From Hyphomonadaceae bacterium (GTDB lineage Bacteria > Pseudomonadota > Alphaproteobacteria > Caulobacterales > Aquidulcibacteraceae), in the NCBI GenBank assembly GCA_025458365.1, contig JALOSP010000016.1, forward strand, positions 1-11,666: a stretch of 11,666 nucleotides of DNA, read 5' to 3'. Both the position numbers and the translations under genes were made by a program. Positions 1 to 7,807 of this stretch are shown here, in pieces; positions within the stretch are counted from its first letter, which is position 1, and every line of letters starts with the position of its first letter. Below the pieces are notes generated by a model, which saw only the letters and a program-made list of their open reading frames with translations, had not been told where the DNA came from and did not search any database.

Positions 1-1113
1 GATGCCGACATCGAACATCCGGTCGGGGAAACGCTTGCCAAACACATCCATCCCGGTGCCCGACGGCATGGCTGCCGTGATGCCAACAATCGTCGGGTCC
101 TGCTCGCCCAGCTTGACCAGCGCGTCGGCGAACACACGAGTATAGGACGGCGCATTCGGTTTGGCCTTGGCCTGTTCGCCGGTGATCACGTTGAACCTGA
201 CCACGCCGTGATATTTGTCGGCGGCATTCTCGGCAGGCGCATAGCCCTTGCCTTTCTGGGTCACGCAATGGATCAGCACCGGGCGGGTGTCGATTTCCTT
301 TGCGTTTTTAAGGACCTCCAGCAATGTCTCGATGTCATGGCCATCGACCGGGCCAATGTAATAGAAACCCAATTCCTCAAATAGCGTGCCACCGGTCACC
401 ATGCCGCGGGTGAACTCCTCGGCCTTCTTGGCAGCGGTCTGGATCGGCTTGGGAAACACGCTGGCCATCTGCTTGCCCGCCTTGCGCAGCGACTGGTAGC
501 CGCCACCCGAGACCAGCTTGGCCAGATAATTGCTCATCCCGCCGACGGGCGGGGCGATCGACATGTCATTGTCGTTGAGGATCACGATCAGGCGCTTGGT
601 GGTTTCTTCAGCCTTGTTCATCGCCTCATAGGCCATGCCGGCCGTGATCGAGCCATCACCGATCACCGCGACCACATGGTTCGTGCCGCCCTTGGCATCG
701 CGGCTGGCACAGAAACCCAAAGCCGCACTGATCGAGGTGGCCGCATGGGCTGCGCCAAACGGATCGTAAACGCTCTCGCTGCGCTTGGTGAAGCCAGACA
801 GTCCGCCACCTTGCCGCAGGGTACGGATGCGGTCGCGCCGACCGGTCAGGATTTTATGCGGATAGGCCTGATGGCCCACATCCCAGATGATGATGTCGTC
901 GGGCGTATCAAAACGATAGTGCAGCGCGACCGTCAGTTCGACGACACCCAGGCCCGCGCCCAGATGCCCGCCGGTGCTCGACACAGCATCAATGGTCTCG
1001 GCCCGCAGCTCATCGGCCAGCTGGCGCAATTCGCCGGGCAGAAGCCTGCGCAGGTCTGCGGGGGTGGAAATCGTGTCGAGCAGTGGGGTCTGGTTCTGGT
1101 GGGTTGCGGGCAT
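1..1113 (-). CDS. dxs: 1-deoxy-D-xylulose-5-phosphate synthase, N-terminal 371 residues (cut by window edge)
   Basis: Dxs condenses pyruvate and glyceraldehyde 3-phosphate to DXP, the first step of the MEP isoprenoid pathway (also feeding thiamine and pyridoxal synthesis); it is a cytosolic thiamine-diphosphate enzyme. Seen: the frame is open from the left edge to an ATG at 1113, giving 371 of the roughly 640 residues usual in the family. GGHLGAGLG (res. 48-56) carries the conserved active-site His, [17 protein letters not shown] (77-93) is a Dxs signature, and GDG (152-154) followed by LNDNDMSI is the ThDP/Mg site. The frame has a TAG stop about 30 codons upstream and no other ATG between, so 1113 is the likely start, although no clear Shine-Dalgarno precedes it. 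It lies 292 bp downstream of ispA in the same direction, as in the classic xseB-ispA-dxs order. The gap is long enough for its own promoter. Confidence 0.97.
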   Translation of the reverse strand, partial: MPATHQNQTPLLDTISTPADLRRLLPGELRQLADELRAETIDAVSSTGGHLGAGLGVVELTVALHYRFDTPDDIIIWDVGHQAYPHKILTGRRDRIRTLRQGGGLSGFTKRSESVYDPFGAAHAATSISAALGFCASRDAKGGTNHVVAVIGDGSITAGMAYEAMNKAEETTKRLIVILNDNDMSIAPPVGGMSNYLAKLVSGGGYQSLRKAGKQMASVFPKPIQTAAKKAEEFTRGMVTGGTLFEELGFYYIGPVDGHDIETLLEVLKNAKEIDTRPVLIHCVTQKGKGYAPAENAADKYHGVVRFNVITGEQAKAKPNAPSYTRVFADALVKLGEQDPTIVGITAAMPSGTGMDVFGKRFPDRMFDVGI

Positions 1114-1405
1114 CGCGATTGAATCTGGTCTGTTGGGCCAAAGGCCGTTGGATGGGCGAAGGCAAGTGCCACCGGTTCTGGAGCCACGACCCGCTTGGGA
1201 AGCGGTCTATGGCACAAAGTCGGCTTGCGCTGCACTGTCTTTCGTCACTTTAGTGTCAGCCTGTGCAGATCGAACCGCGCACCTCGTGCAGTTTCGATGC
1301 AAAGTCATGGAATTCACGCCCGCGCGCGGTTCGTTTCCATGGAAACGGTGTTGCGCACAGATCCATCAGACTTGAGAAATTTGCACAACCGGACACATCG
1401 GACAC
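1114..1405 (-). other. ispA-dxs intergenic region / dxs leader
   Basis: This 292-bp stretch has no credible ORF: the predicted peptides are low-complexity, Arg/Pro/Ser-rich and overlap in several frames. Visible elements are a 9-bp near-tandem repeat of GTGTCCGRT just after the ispA stop (minus strand), a perfect 16-bp palindrome at 1332-1347, and a short dyad CACTAAAGTG inside an 11-mer (1244-1254) that recurs at 9037-9047. No hairpin followed by a T-run marks an ispA terminator, so readthrough into dxs is possible. A CATAGACC string (minus, near 1207-1214) weakly resembles the -10 type used elsewhere in the window. Confidence 0.6.
1332..1347. promoter_or_regulatory. Perfect 16-bp palindrome, candidate operator upstream of dxs
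   Basis: CGTTTCCATGGAAACG reads identically on both strands. It sits about 220 bp upstream of the dxs start and 59 bp past the ispA stop. A gapless dyad of this size cannot form an RNA hairpin with a normal loop, so a dimeric DNA-binding regulator is the more natural reading. The regulator is unknown; the form loosely recalls LacI/GalR-type operators, which is inference only. Confidence 0.4.
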
Positions 1406-2302
1406 TCAAGCTTCGCGGTTTGCCACCACATCCACAAGTGCAGACAGCCAGCGCGCCCGCTCTCCGAACATGCCCAGATGCCCCTTGGCTTGCTCTGCCA
1501 GGTGGCTCACCCGGGCGCGGGCCTGATCGGCACCCAGCAGGCTGACGAAGGTGGCCTTGTTCTGGGTCTGGTCCTTTCGCAGGGTCTTGCCTGCCAGCTC
1601 CTGATCGCCTTCGACATCGATCAGATCGTCGGTAATCTGGAACAGCAAGCCCAGATCATGGGCATAGGTGTTGAGCATATGGGCGCCATGATCGCCCGCC
1701 CGGCCCATGGTGGCACCCATGGATACTGCCGCCTGGATCAGAACCCCGGTTTTCAACCGCTGCATGCGGGTCACAGCGGCCAGATCGTCGCCCAATTCGT
1801 CTGCCGTCATGTCCATCATCTGGCCGCCGACCATGCCACGGGGACCAGACGCCCGGGCCAGTTGCTCCACCAGCGCGATCCGGATCGCCGGATCGGCATG
1901 GGTTTCAGGGTCGCACAGCACTTCAAACGCCAAAGTCTGCAGCCCGTCACCGGCCAGCACTGCGGTGGCCTCGTCAAAGGCGATATGGGTCGTCGGGCGG
2001 CCCCGGCGCATGTCGTCATCGTCCATGCAGGGCAGATCATCGTGGATCAGCGAATAGGTGTGGATGCATTCGATGGCAGCGGCTGCCCGCAACAGGCAGC
2101 GCTCCTCCACATCGAACATCCGGCCTGTCTCGATCAGCAGGAATGGACGCAGGCGCTTGCCGCCACCGAGCGCGGCATATCGCATCGCGCTCATCAACCG
2201 GCCCTCGGGGCCCTGGACACGGGGGATCAAAGTATCCAGCGCGACGGTCACACGGTCGGCAGCCTCTTCCAGCCGCTTGGTGATGGTGGCGCCGCCGGGC
2301 AT
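1406..2302 (-). CDS. ispA: Farnesyl diphosphate synthase (short-chain polyprenyl synthase, 298 aa)
   Basis: Joins IPP to DMAPP and GPP to give farnesyl diphosphate, the precursor of ubiquinone side chains, undecaprenyl phosphate and hopanoids. Seen: GGGKRLRP (res. 46-53) binds IPP; the first Asp-rich motif DDLPCMD (88-94) has the two-residue insertion of bacterial type FPPS; GQMMDM (160-165), KTG (184-186) and the second Asp-rich motif DDLID (225-229) are in family order. Tyr sits five residues before the first motif (YSLIHDD), as in E. coli IspA, favouring C15 over C20 product. The ATG at 2302 follows TGAGGG, which overlaps the xseB stop and leaves an 11-bp gap, so translation is probably coupled. 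A longer frame to 2416 exists but its extra residues run antiparallel in frame to xseB and are not IspA-like. About 298 residues is the normal family length. Confidence 0.96.
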   Translation of the reverse strand: MPGGATITKRLEEAADRVTVALDTLIPRVQGPEGRLMSAMRYAALGGGKRLRPFLLIETGRMFDVEERCLLRAAAAIECIHTYSLIHDDLPCMDDDDMRRGRPTTHIAFDEATAVLAGDGLQTLAFEVLCDPETHADPAIRIALVEQLARASGPRGMVGGQMMDMTADELGDDLAAVTRMQRLKTGVLIQAAVSMGATMGRAGDHGAHMLNTYAHDLGLLFQITDDLIDVEGDQELAGKTLRKDQTQNKATFVSLLGADQARARVSHLAEQAKGHLGMFGERARWLSALVDVVANREA

Positions 2303-2313
2303 CGTCAAAGCCC

Positions 2314-2559
2314 TCAGTTCTGCGCGTCGAACCCGGCTGGCCGGGCCGTGACCCCGCCTGCCGTTTCGACGATCTGTTCGACCCGCAACTGGGCATCCTT
2401 CAGACGCTTGTCGCAATGGGATTTCAAGGCTGCGCCTCGCTCATAAAGGGCGATGGATTCATCCAGCGTGGCCGCACCGGATTCCAGCCGGGTGACCAGA
2501 CCCTCCAATTCGCGCAGGGCTTCTTCAAAGCTCATCGTGTCAATTGCGGCGTCAGCCAT
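2314..2559 (-). CDS. xseB: Exodeoxyribonuclease VII small subunit (81 aa)
   Basis: XseB forms exonuclease VII with XseA, degrading single-stranded DNA from both ends during repair and mutagen response. Seen: the short acidic helical protein has the family core SFEEALRELEGLVTRLESG (about res. 10-28), then LDESIALYERG (32-42) and an LKDAQLRVEQI helix (53-63), which are the diagnostic features of this family. The length of 81 residues is typical. The ATG at 2559 has AAGGAG 11 nt upstream, and a second Met at residue 9 is a possible alternative. xseA is not in the window. It is directly followed by ispA and preceded by a promoter candidate, and the xseB-ispA pairing is widely conserved in proteobacteria. 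Confidence 0.95.
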   Translation of the reverse strand: MADAAIDTMSFEEALRELEGLVTRLESGAATLDESIALYERGAALKSHCDKRLKDAQLRVEQIVETAGGVTARPAGFDAQN

Positions 2560-2586
2560 CTGGGCGGTGTCTCCTTCTGTGGTCCA

Positions 2587-2615
2587 GTCTTAACCAGCGG
2601 CCATAAGGCCCGCAA
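2587..2615 (-). promoter_or_regulatory. Candidate promoter for xseB-ispA(-dxs)
   Basis: On the minus strand TTGCGGG (2609-2615) and GTTAAGAC (2587-2594) are separated by 14 bp. The Caulobacter housekeeping promoter consensus is TTGaCgS-N10-14-GCTANAWC, which these match moderately. The predicted start near 2580 would leave a leader of about 20 nt carrying the xseB ribosome site. The spacer holds an imperfect GGCC-TTAT-GGCC dyad. Both boxes have mismatches, so this is a candidate only. Confidence 0.35.
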
Positions 2616-2678
2616 TGCCCACAAGGCTGCCAGTGTCGATGTTGCACACCCCTGCCCCGCAAAGTGCACGATGGCCTG

Positions 2679-3404
2679 TCAGCGGCCCCGCACATAGACC
2701 CGGAACGACCAGTGCCAGTCACCGCCATTGCGCAGGCAGACAAATCCCCGTCGCAACAGCACAGTGCGGATCATGCGGTTGAACCAGCCGTGGGCCAGCA
2801 GGGCCACCGACCCGTGCTGTTCAGCCGCAGCAATCAGATGACCGGCGGCCAGTTCGGCGCGCGCTTCTGCTTCTTCCCGGCTTTCGAACTCGCGGTGGAA
2901 CCCCAGCCACCAGCTCAAGCGCGCGACTGCCCCCCAGCTGCGTGGGCGCAAACGGATGAAGGTCGGAAACAGCGGCGGCGGCAGGGGAGCTTCGACAAAC
3001 AGGTCGTTGATTTCAAGTTCCCGCCCCGGTGCGGCGGACCTGGCGGTTTCCACCGCGCGGCGCAGGGGGCTGGCAATCACATGCTTGCAGGCGGCGACCA
3101 CGCGGGTCAGTCGCGACGGGGCACGCTGGCCTTCGGCCAGACCACCGGCATCATACTGTTCCCACCAGTCTTCATAACCGGCTGCATCGAGGAAAATCTT
3201 GCGCGACAGGGCAGGCTTTCCATGACGTCCGACGACGATGACCGGTCCGATCTTCGACAATTGTTCGACATCGATCCGCACCCGGCGGCCACGGCCCGGG
3301 CCACGGCTGTTGTCCGGCGCGCCGCTTTCAGGGTCGCCATCCTCGTGGCCACCCGTGCGCGGGCCTGACAGGCCAACAGGTCTCTCCAACTCCGTCTGGT
3401 TCAC
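2679..3404 (-). CDS. Histidine phosphatase superfamily protein (241 aa, GTG start)
   Basis: A member of the phosphoglycerate-mutase-like histidine phosphatases, which form a phosphohistidine intermediate; the substrate cannot be told from the sequence. Seen: GRHGKPALSR (res. 59-68) is the N-terminal RHG motif with nucleophile His61; ASPLRRAVETAR (111-122) carries the phosphate-binding Arg; Glu138 in the FVEAPLPPP loop is the likely acid; LLAHG (202-206) supplies the second catalytic His205. The first 45 residues are a Gly/Arg/Asp-rich, probably disordered leader ahead of the fold. The GTG at 3404 is chosen because GGGGGAGGGG lies just upstream and no ATG precedes the RHG motif. It starts 24 bp after the histone-deacetylase-like gene ends, so the two are likely co-transcribed; 119 bp and a promoter candidate separate it from xseB. 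It is not a classic member of the xseB-ispA-dxs cluster. Confidence 0.87.
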   Translation of the reverse strand: MNQTELERPVGLSGPRTGGHEDGDPESGAPDNSRGPGRGRRVRIDVEQLSKIGPVIVVGRHGKPALSRKIFLDAAGYEDWWEQYDAGGLAEGQRAPSRLTRVVAACKHVIASPLRRAVETARSAAPGRELEINDLFVEAPLPPPLFPTFIRLRPRSWGAVARLSWWLGFHREFESREEAEARAELAAGHLIAAAEQHGSVALLAHGWFNRMIRTVLLRRGFVCLRNGGDWHWSFRVYVRGR

Positions 3405-3428
3405 TGCCGCCCCTCCCCCAAAAGGCCT

Positions 3429-4370
3429 TCAGCCCGCAGGCGCGACCAGCGCTGCCAGATGGGCACGCACCGATGCCTCCAGCGCTGAAAGGTGGTAGCC
3501 GCCCTCCAGCATGGACACAACCCGACCTGTTCCAAGCCCGCACAACAGGTCGGTTGCCCACATGAAGTCTGATTCGCTCAGATTGATGTCAGCCAGCGGA
3601 TCGCGTGCGTGGGCGTCAAATCCTGCAGAGATCACGATCAAGTCCGGCTCCCAGCCTGCAACCGCATCCAGCAATGCGCCAAATGCGGTTCGCCATGAGG
3701 CGGCGCTGGCGCCGGGCGGCACCGGGGCGTTGAACAGGTTTCCACTGGCCACCTCTGACGCCTTGCCGGTGCCGGGATAGGCGGGGGATTGGTGGACCGA
3801 GGCATAGAAAAAGCCCGGATCGGCCAAGGCGAGGCTTTGGGAGCCATTCCCGTGGTGGACATCGAAATCCACCAGCACGACCTTGCCAAGGCCATGTCGC
3901 TGCTGCGCGTGACGCACGGCAATGGCAGCACTGTTGAACAGGCAGAACCCCATCGCCTGATCAGGCTCGGCATGATGGCCCGGTGGGCGGACCGCACAGA
4001 AGGCGCGGCGTGTCTGGGCTGGCGCACCGGCCATCACCCAATCGACGGCTGCGATCCCTGCACCAACTGCATCGCGGGCCGCTGCCAGGCTGCCCTCGCT
4101 GATCTGGGTATCGGGATCAAGACCGACCATGCGCCCGCCACGGGTGCGGGCGGCTGCGGCCCCCAGCCGGTCGAGATGGGATTGGGTGTGGACCAGCAGA
4201 AGGTCAGCGTCACAGGCAGGCTGGCCCTGCAAGCGCGGCAGCCCTGCAAACGCAGGATCGGCCAGCGCCCGCATCACAGCCTCCAGCCTGGCCGGTGATT
4301 CCGGGTGGCCTGCAGGAACCAGATGCCGGGCGCTGGAGGCAGGAGCAAGAAGAGCAACATCCGGGACCAT
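3429..4370 (-). CDS. Histone deacetylase family (acetylpolyamine amidohydrolase / AcuC-like) zinc hydrolase, 313 aa
   Basis: Arginase/deacetylase-fold zinc enzyme that removes acetyl groups from amines such as acetylpolyamines or acetyl-lysine; the true bacterial substrate is not evident. Seen: GHPESPARL (res. 21-29) is the N-terminal family motif; RPPGHHAE (128-135) holds the His132/His133 dyad; [10 protein letters not shown] (167-176) gives zinc ligands Asp170 and His172; [11 protein letters not shown] (248-258) gives the third ligand Asp252; EGGY (289-292) supplies the transition-state Tyr. All catalytic positions are intact, and the class II-like motifs and length are normal. There is no signal peptide. 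The ATG at 4370 is preceded only by a weak AAGGGC. It diverges from hemB over 108 bp and leads the leftward cluster. A histone-deacetylase-like gene next to xseB-ispA-dxs is recurrent in alphaproteobacteria; the functional link is unclear. Confidence 0.92.
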   Translation of the reverse strand: MVPDVALLAPASSARHLVPAGHPESPARLEAVMRALADPAFAGLPRLQGQPACDADLLLVHTQSHLDRLGAAAARTRGGRMVGLDPDTQISEGSLAAARDAVGAGIAAVDWVMAGAPAQTRRAFCAVRPPGHHAEPDQAMGFCLFNSAAIAVRHAQQRHGLGKVVLVDFDVHHGNGSQSLALADPGFFYASVHQSPAYPGTGKASEVASGNLFNAPVPPGASAASWRTAFGALLDAVAGWEPDLIVISAGFDAHARDPLADINLSESDFMWATDLLCGLGTGRVVSMLEGGYHLSALEASVRAHLAALVAPAG

Positions 4371-4385
4371 GATGCCCTTGTGCCA

Positions 4386-4412
4386 GAACCCGATCCGGGT
4401 TCAACCCGTTTT
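4386..4412 (+). promoter_or_regulatory. Two mutually exclusive hairpins upstream of hemB (attenuator-like or operator)
   Basis: GAACCCG-ATC-CGGGTTC (4386-4402) is a perfect 7-bp stem with a 3-nt loop. Its right arm overlaps a second hairpin, CGGGT-TCA-ACCCG (4396-4408), followed directly by TTTT (4409-4412). The two cannot form at once, the usual geometry of an antiterminator/terminator switch, but the second stem is only 5 bp with four Ts. The same dyad could be an operator in the divergent region between the deacetylase-like gene (start 4370) and hemB (start 4479). Confidence 0.4.
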
Positions 4413-4464
4413 GTCCGGCTGCCGGATTTGTGATGGCTGTGGCTGGAAGGCCGTGGAGGCTCTT

Positions 4465-5486
<1,022 letters not shown>

Positions 5487-5490
5487 AGCA

Positions 5491-5554
5491 GGAGCGCGGC
5501 AGTCCCTGCCGCAAAAGGCAGTCAAGCGTGATGCGGCAGGGACTGCCGCGCTCC
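5491..5554. repeat. 23-bp perfect inverted repeat of two REP-like units; also possible bidirectional terminator
   Basis: Arms 5491-5513 and 5532-5554 are exact reverse complements, with an 18-bp centre. Each arm begins with GGAG (read inward) and contains its own hairpin GCGGCAG-TCC-CTGCCGC (5496-5512 and 5533-5549). A GTAG- or GGAG-type tetranucleotide followed by a small palindrome, paired head to head, is the form of REP/BIME elements mobilised by RAYT (TnpA-REP) transposases. It fills almost all of the 73 bp between the hemB stop (5486) and the rpiA stop (5560). It may stop transcription from both sides, but neither flank has a T-run. Being a repeat elsewhere in the genome is inference. 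Confidence 0.7.
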
Positions 5555-5559
5555 GGCGC

Positions 5560-6270
5560 TCACCCCAATCCCTTGATCACCACGCCATCCTCAGACCCCA
5601 GGATGAGGCCGCGGGTGGTGCTGGCAAACAGCGGGAAGATGCCGTTTTCCATCACGCCGGGGATCCGGTTGAGTTCCTGACACACCAGATCGGCATCGGG
5701 GATGGCGCCGCACTGGCAATCGAGGATGTAATTGCCATTGTCGGTGAGATAGGGCCTGCCGGGCGCACCAGCCTCACGCATCGCCACATCGGTGCCGGCA
5801 CAGCCCGCCGCCCGCAGCACATCAAACACCTTTTTGGCCGTGATGGTGAACCCGAACGGGGTCACCTCGACCGGCAGCGGAAACTTGCCCAGGGTCGTGA
5901 CCGTCTTGCTGTCGTCGGCAATCACGATCATCACGTCACTGGCGTGGGCGATGATCTTCTCCCGCAGCAGCGCGCCGCCACCACCCTTCAACAGCCGGAA
6001 GTCCGGATCGATCTCGTCAGCACCATCGATCGTCAGATCGATCCGATCAGCCTGATCGATCTCGATCAAAGGCACGCCGACCTGCTGGGCCAGACGGCGG
6101 CTGGCTTCGGATGTGGGCAGGCCGCCAACGTTCAGCCCTTCAGCCACCCGGTCTCCCAGCATGCGGATGAAATGGTTGGCGGTGGACCCGGTCCCCAAAC
6201 CGATCAGCATGCCGTCTTCGACAAATTCGAGCGCAGCGGCAGCAGCCTGCATCTTGGCAAGATCACTCAT
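5560..6270 (-). CDS. rpiA: Ribose-5-phosphate isomerase A (236 aa)
   Basis: Interconverts ribose 5-phosphate and ribulose 5-phosphate in the non-oxidative pentose phosphate pathway. Seen: the phosphate loop GLGTGST (res. 24-30); DGADEID (82-88) with Asp82 and Asp85; LLKGGGGALLREKI (93-106) with Lys95 and catalytic Glu104. These are offset by one from the E. coli numbering, so no active-site residue is lost. EVTPFGFT and a C-terminal DGVVIKG also fit, and length is normal for the family. The ATG at 6270 lies 9 bp after the glmU stop; the gap CCTTCGTCC has no Shine-Dalgarno, so translation probably depends on coupling to glmU. The gene ends 5 bp beyond the 5491-5554 palindrome, convergent with hemB. 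Confidence 0.96.
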   Translation of the reverse strand: MSDLAKMQAAAAALEFVEDGMLIGLGTGSTANHFIRMLGDRVAEGLNVGGLPTSEASRRLAQQVGVPLIEIDQADRIDLTIDGADEIDPDFRLLKGGGGALLREKIIAHASDVMIVIADDSKTVTTLGKFPLPVEVTPFGFTITAKKVFDVLRAAGCAGTDVAMREAGAPGRPYLTDNGNYILDCQCGAIPDADLVCQELNRIPGVMENGIFPLFASTTRGLILGSEDGVVIKGLG

Positions 6271-6279
6271 GGACGAAGG

Positions 6280-7659
6280 TCACGCATGGGGAGGGGGCTT
6301 TCCAGCTTTTCTCGCCGCTTTCTCGGCGGCCTTGCGCTCCCGGTAGCGCGTGGCAGCGCCTTCGACAATGCGTATCTGGCCACGCTCCACCGCCATGGCC
6401 CCGGCGGGCACATCCTGCGTGATGGTGGAGCCCGAGCCGGTGTTGGCCCCTGCCCCGATGTTGACCGGCGCCACCAGCATGGTGTCCGAACCGATGAAGG
6501 CGCCTTCGCCAATCGTGGTGCGGTGCTTCAGATAGCCGTCGTAATTGCAGGTCACGCTGCCTGCCCCGATGTTGGCGCCCGCCCCGACAGTCGCATCACC
6601 GAGATAGGTCAGATGGTTGGCCTTGGCGCCCGGCCCCATGGTGGTGTTCTTCAATTCCACGAAATTGCCGACCCGCACATCCGCCCCGATCGCCGTCCCC
6701 GGCCGCAGGCGGGCATAGGGGCCAACCACCGCACCACCAGCCACACTGGCCCCTTCCAGATGGCAAAACGGCTTGATATGCGCCCCGCTTTCAACAGTGA
6801 CGCCCGGCCCGAACACCACATTCGGTTCGATCAGGACATCATTGCCAACGACTGTATCATAGGCAAAAAACACGGTTTCCGGCGCCGTCATGGTGACACC
6901 GGCGACCAGCATGGCGTGGCGCATCCGCGCCTGGAACGCTGCTTCGGCCTGGGCCAGTTCGACACGTGAATTGACACCGAGAACCTCGGTCTCGCTGCAC
7001 GGCACAGCCTTAGCCCTCAAGCCACGCGCCACGGCCAGCCCGACCACGTCAGTGAGATAGTATTCGCCCTTGGCATTGTCGTTGGTGACATGGGTCAACA
7101 GGTCAAACAACAGCGCCGATGGCACAGCCATAACCCCGGAATTGCAAAGCCGCACGGCCAATTGCTCTGGCGTTGCCTCGCGGGCCTCGACAATTGCTTC
7201 GAGATCACCTGCAGCATTCTCGATCAAGCGGCCATAGGCGCCAGGGTCGGCGGCTTCAAAGCCCAGCACAGCCACCGAAGCCCCGGCCTGCAAAGCATCA
7301 AAGGCAGCACCGGCGGTGCCTGCCCCAATCAGCGGGGTGTCGGCATACAGAACGATCACATCCCCCTCAAACCCGGCCAGTGCGGAGGCTGCGCACCCGA
7401 CGGCATGGCCGGTGCCCATGGGCGGGTCCTGCAGCGCGGTCACACCGTCGCCCAGCAATTCGATCGTCTGGCGCTTCACATCCAGATTGTGCGCCCCATG
7501 CACCACAATGATCCGTTCACATCCCAGATCACGGGCAAGGGCGATCGACCAGTGCAGCATCGGCCGCCCACCGACCGGGTGAAGCACCTTCGACAGCGAG
7601 GATTTCATCCTCGTGCCATGACCGGCGGCCAGAATGACAGCAGCGCGTGCGCGTGACAT
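6280..7659 (-). CDS. glmU: Bifunctional N-acetylglucosamine-1-phosphate uridyltransferase / glucosamine-1-phosphate acetyltransferase, 459 aa
   Basis: Makes UDP-N-acetylglucosamine, the entry to peptidoglycan and lipid A synthesis, by acetylating GlcN-1-P and then adding UMP. Seen: N-terminal nucleotidyltransferase with LAAGHGTRMKS (res. 10-20), KVLHPVGG (24-31), MGTGHA (81-86) and Mg-binding Asp107 in YADTPL; CNSGVMA (172-178) and GEYYLTD (198-204). A left-handed beta-helix of hexapeptide repeats follows (about 270-425), with RPGTAIG, VELKN, catalytic His349 in KANHLTYLGD and CNYDG (371-375). The tail ends Lys/Arg-rich. In the signature the usual LPKVLH reads LSKVLH (Ser23). The ATG at 7659 has AAGGAG 7 nt upstream; the longer frame to 7707 adds unrelated residues. 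It is followed by rpiA after 9 bp and diverges from gph. Confidence 0.97.
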   Translation of the reverse strand: MSRARAAVILAAGHGTRMKSSLSKVLHPVGGRPMLHWSIALARDLGCERIIVVHGAHNLDVKRQTIELLGDGVTALQDPPMGTGHAVGCAASALAGFEGDVIVLYADTPLIGAGTAGAAFDALQAGASVAVLGFEAADPGAYGRLIENAAGDLEAIVEAREATPEQLAVRLCNSGVMAVPSALLFDLLTHVTNDNAKGEYYLTDVVGLAVARGLRAKAVPCSETEVLGVNSRVELAQAEAAFQARMRHAMLVAGVTMTAPETVFFAYDTVVGNDVLIEPNVVFGPGVTVESGAHIKPFCHLEGASVAGGAVVGPYARLRPGTAIGADVRVGNFVELKNTTMGPGAKANHLTYLGDATVGAGANIGAGSVTCNYDGYLKHRTTIGEGAFIGSDTMLVAPVNIGAGANTGSGSTITQDVPAGAMAVERGQIRIVEGAATRYRERKAAEKAARKAGKPPPHA

Positions 7660-7807
7660 GGGATTGCTCCTTGCGAACTTCTGACGAAACCGGGCACAAC
7701 CGGGCAAGACTGGCTTCTAGCCCCACTCCGTGGCGGCGTGCCAGTGCCAATGGCGCCTGTTGGCAGCGTTTATTCCGGCCAGACCGTGCCTGGCCAGGAT
7801 GGGGAGA
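7660..7807. promoter_or_regulatory. Divergent glmU/gph promoter region
   Basis: This 148-bp region separates glmU (minus) from gph (plus). At 7714-7721 the minus strand reads GCTAGAAG, one mismatch from GCTANAWC; transcription from it would give glmU a leader of about 48 nt. On the plus strand the same bases form TCTAGCCCC (7716-7724), a 9-mer repeated before the SIMPL gene at 10837-10845. Opposed -10-like strings on the same bases could make the two promoters compete. No good -35 box is seen for either direction. Confidence 0.35.

Noticed and set aside
2303..2416. N-terminal extension of ispA to 2416
   Set aside because: The added 38 residues are Arg-rich, overlap xseB in another frame and lack an RBS, whereas the ATG at 2302 has TGAGGG at good spacing.
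1478..2446. A 322-codon plus-strand open frame antisense to ispA
   Set aside because: No recognisable domain or RBS; it mirrors the codon pattern of ispA and xseB, which are well supported.
2587..2614. GGCC-TTAT-GGCC dyad as a terminator of the histidine phosphatase gene
   Set aside because: The stem is short and imperfect, has no T-run, and coincides with a better promoter candidate for xseB.
4386..4402. GAACCCGATCCGGGTTC as a LexA box
   Set aside because: GAAC and GTTC are inverted and 9 bp apart, unlike the alphaproteobacterial GTTC-N7-GTTC direct repeat.
7733..7745. TGGCACGCC (minus strand) as half of a sigma-54 promoter before glmU
   Set aside because: The required TTGCW at the proper spacing is missing.
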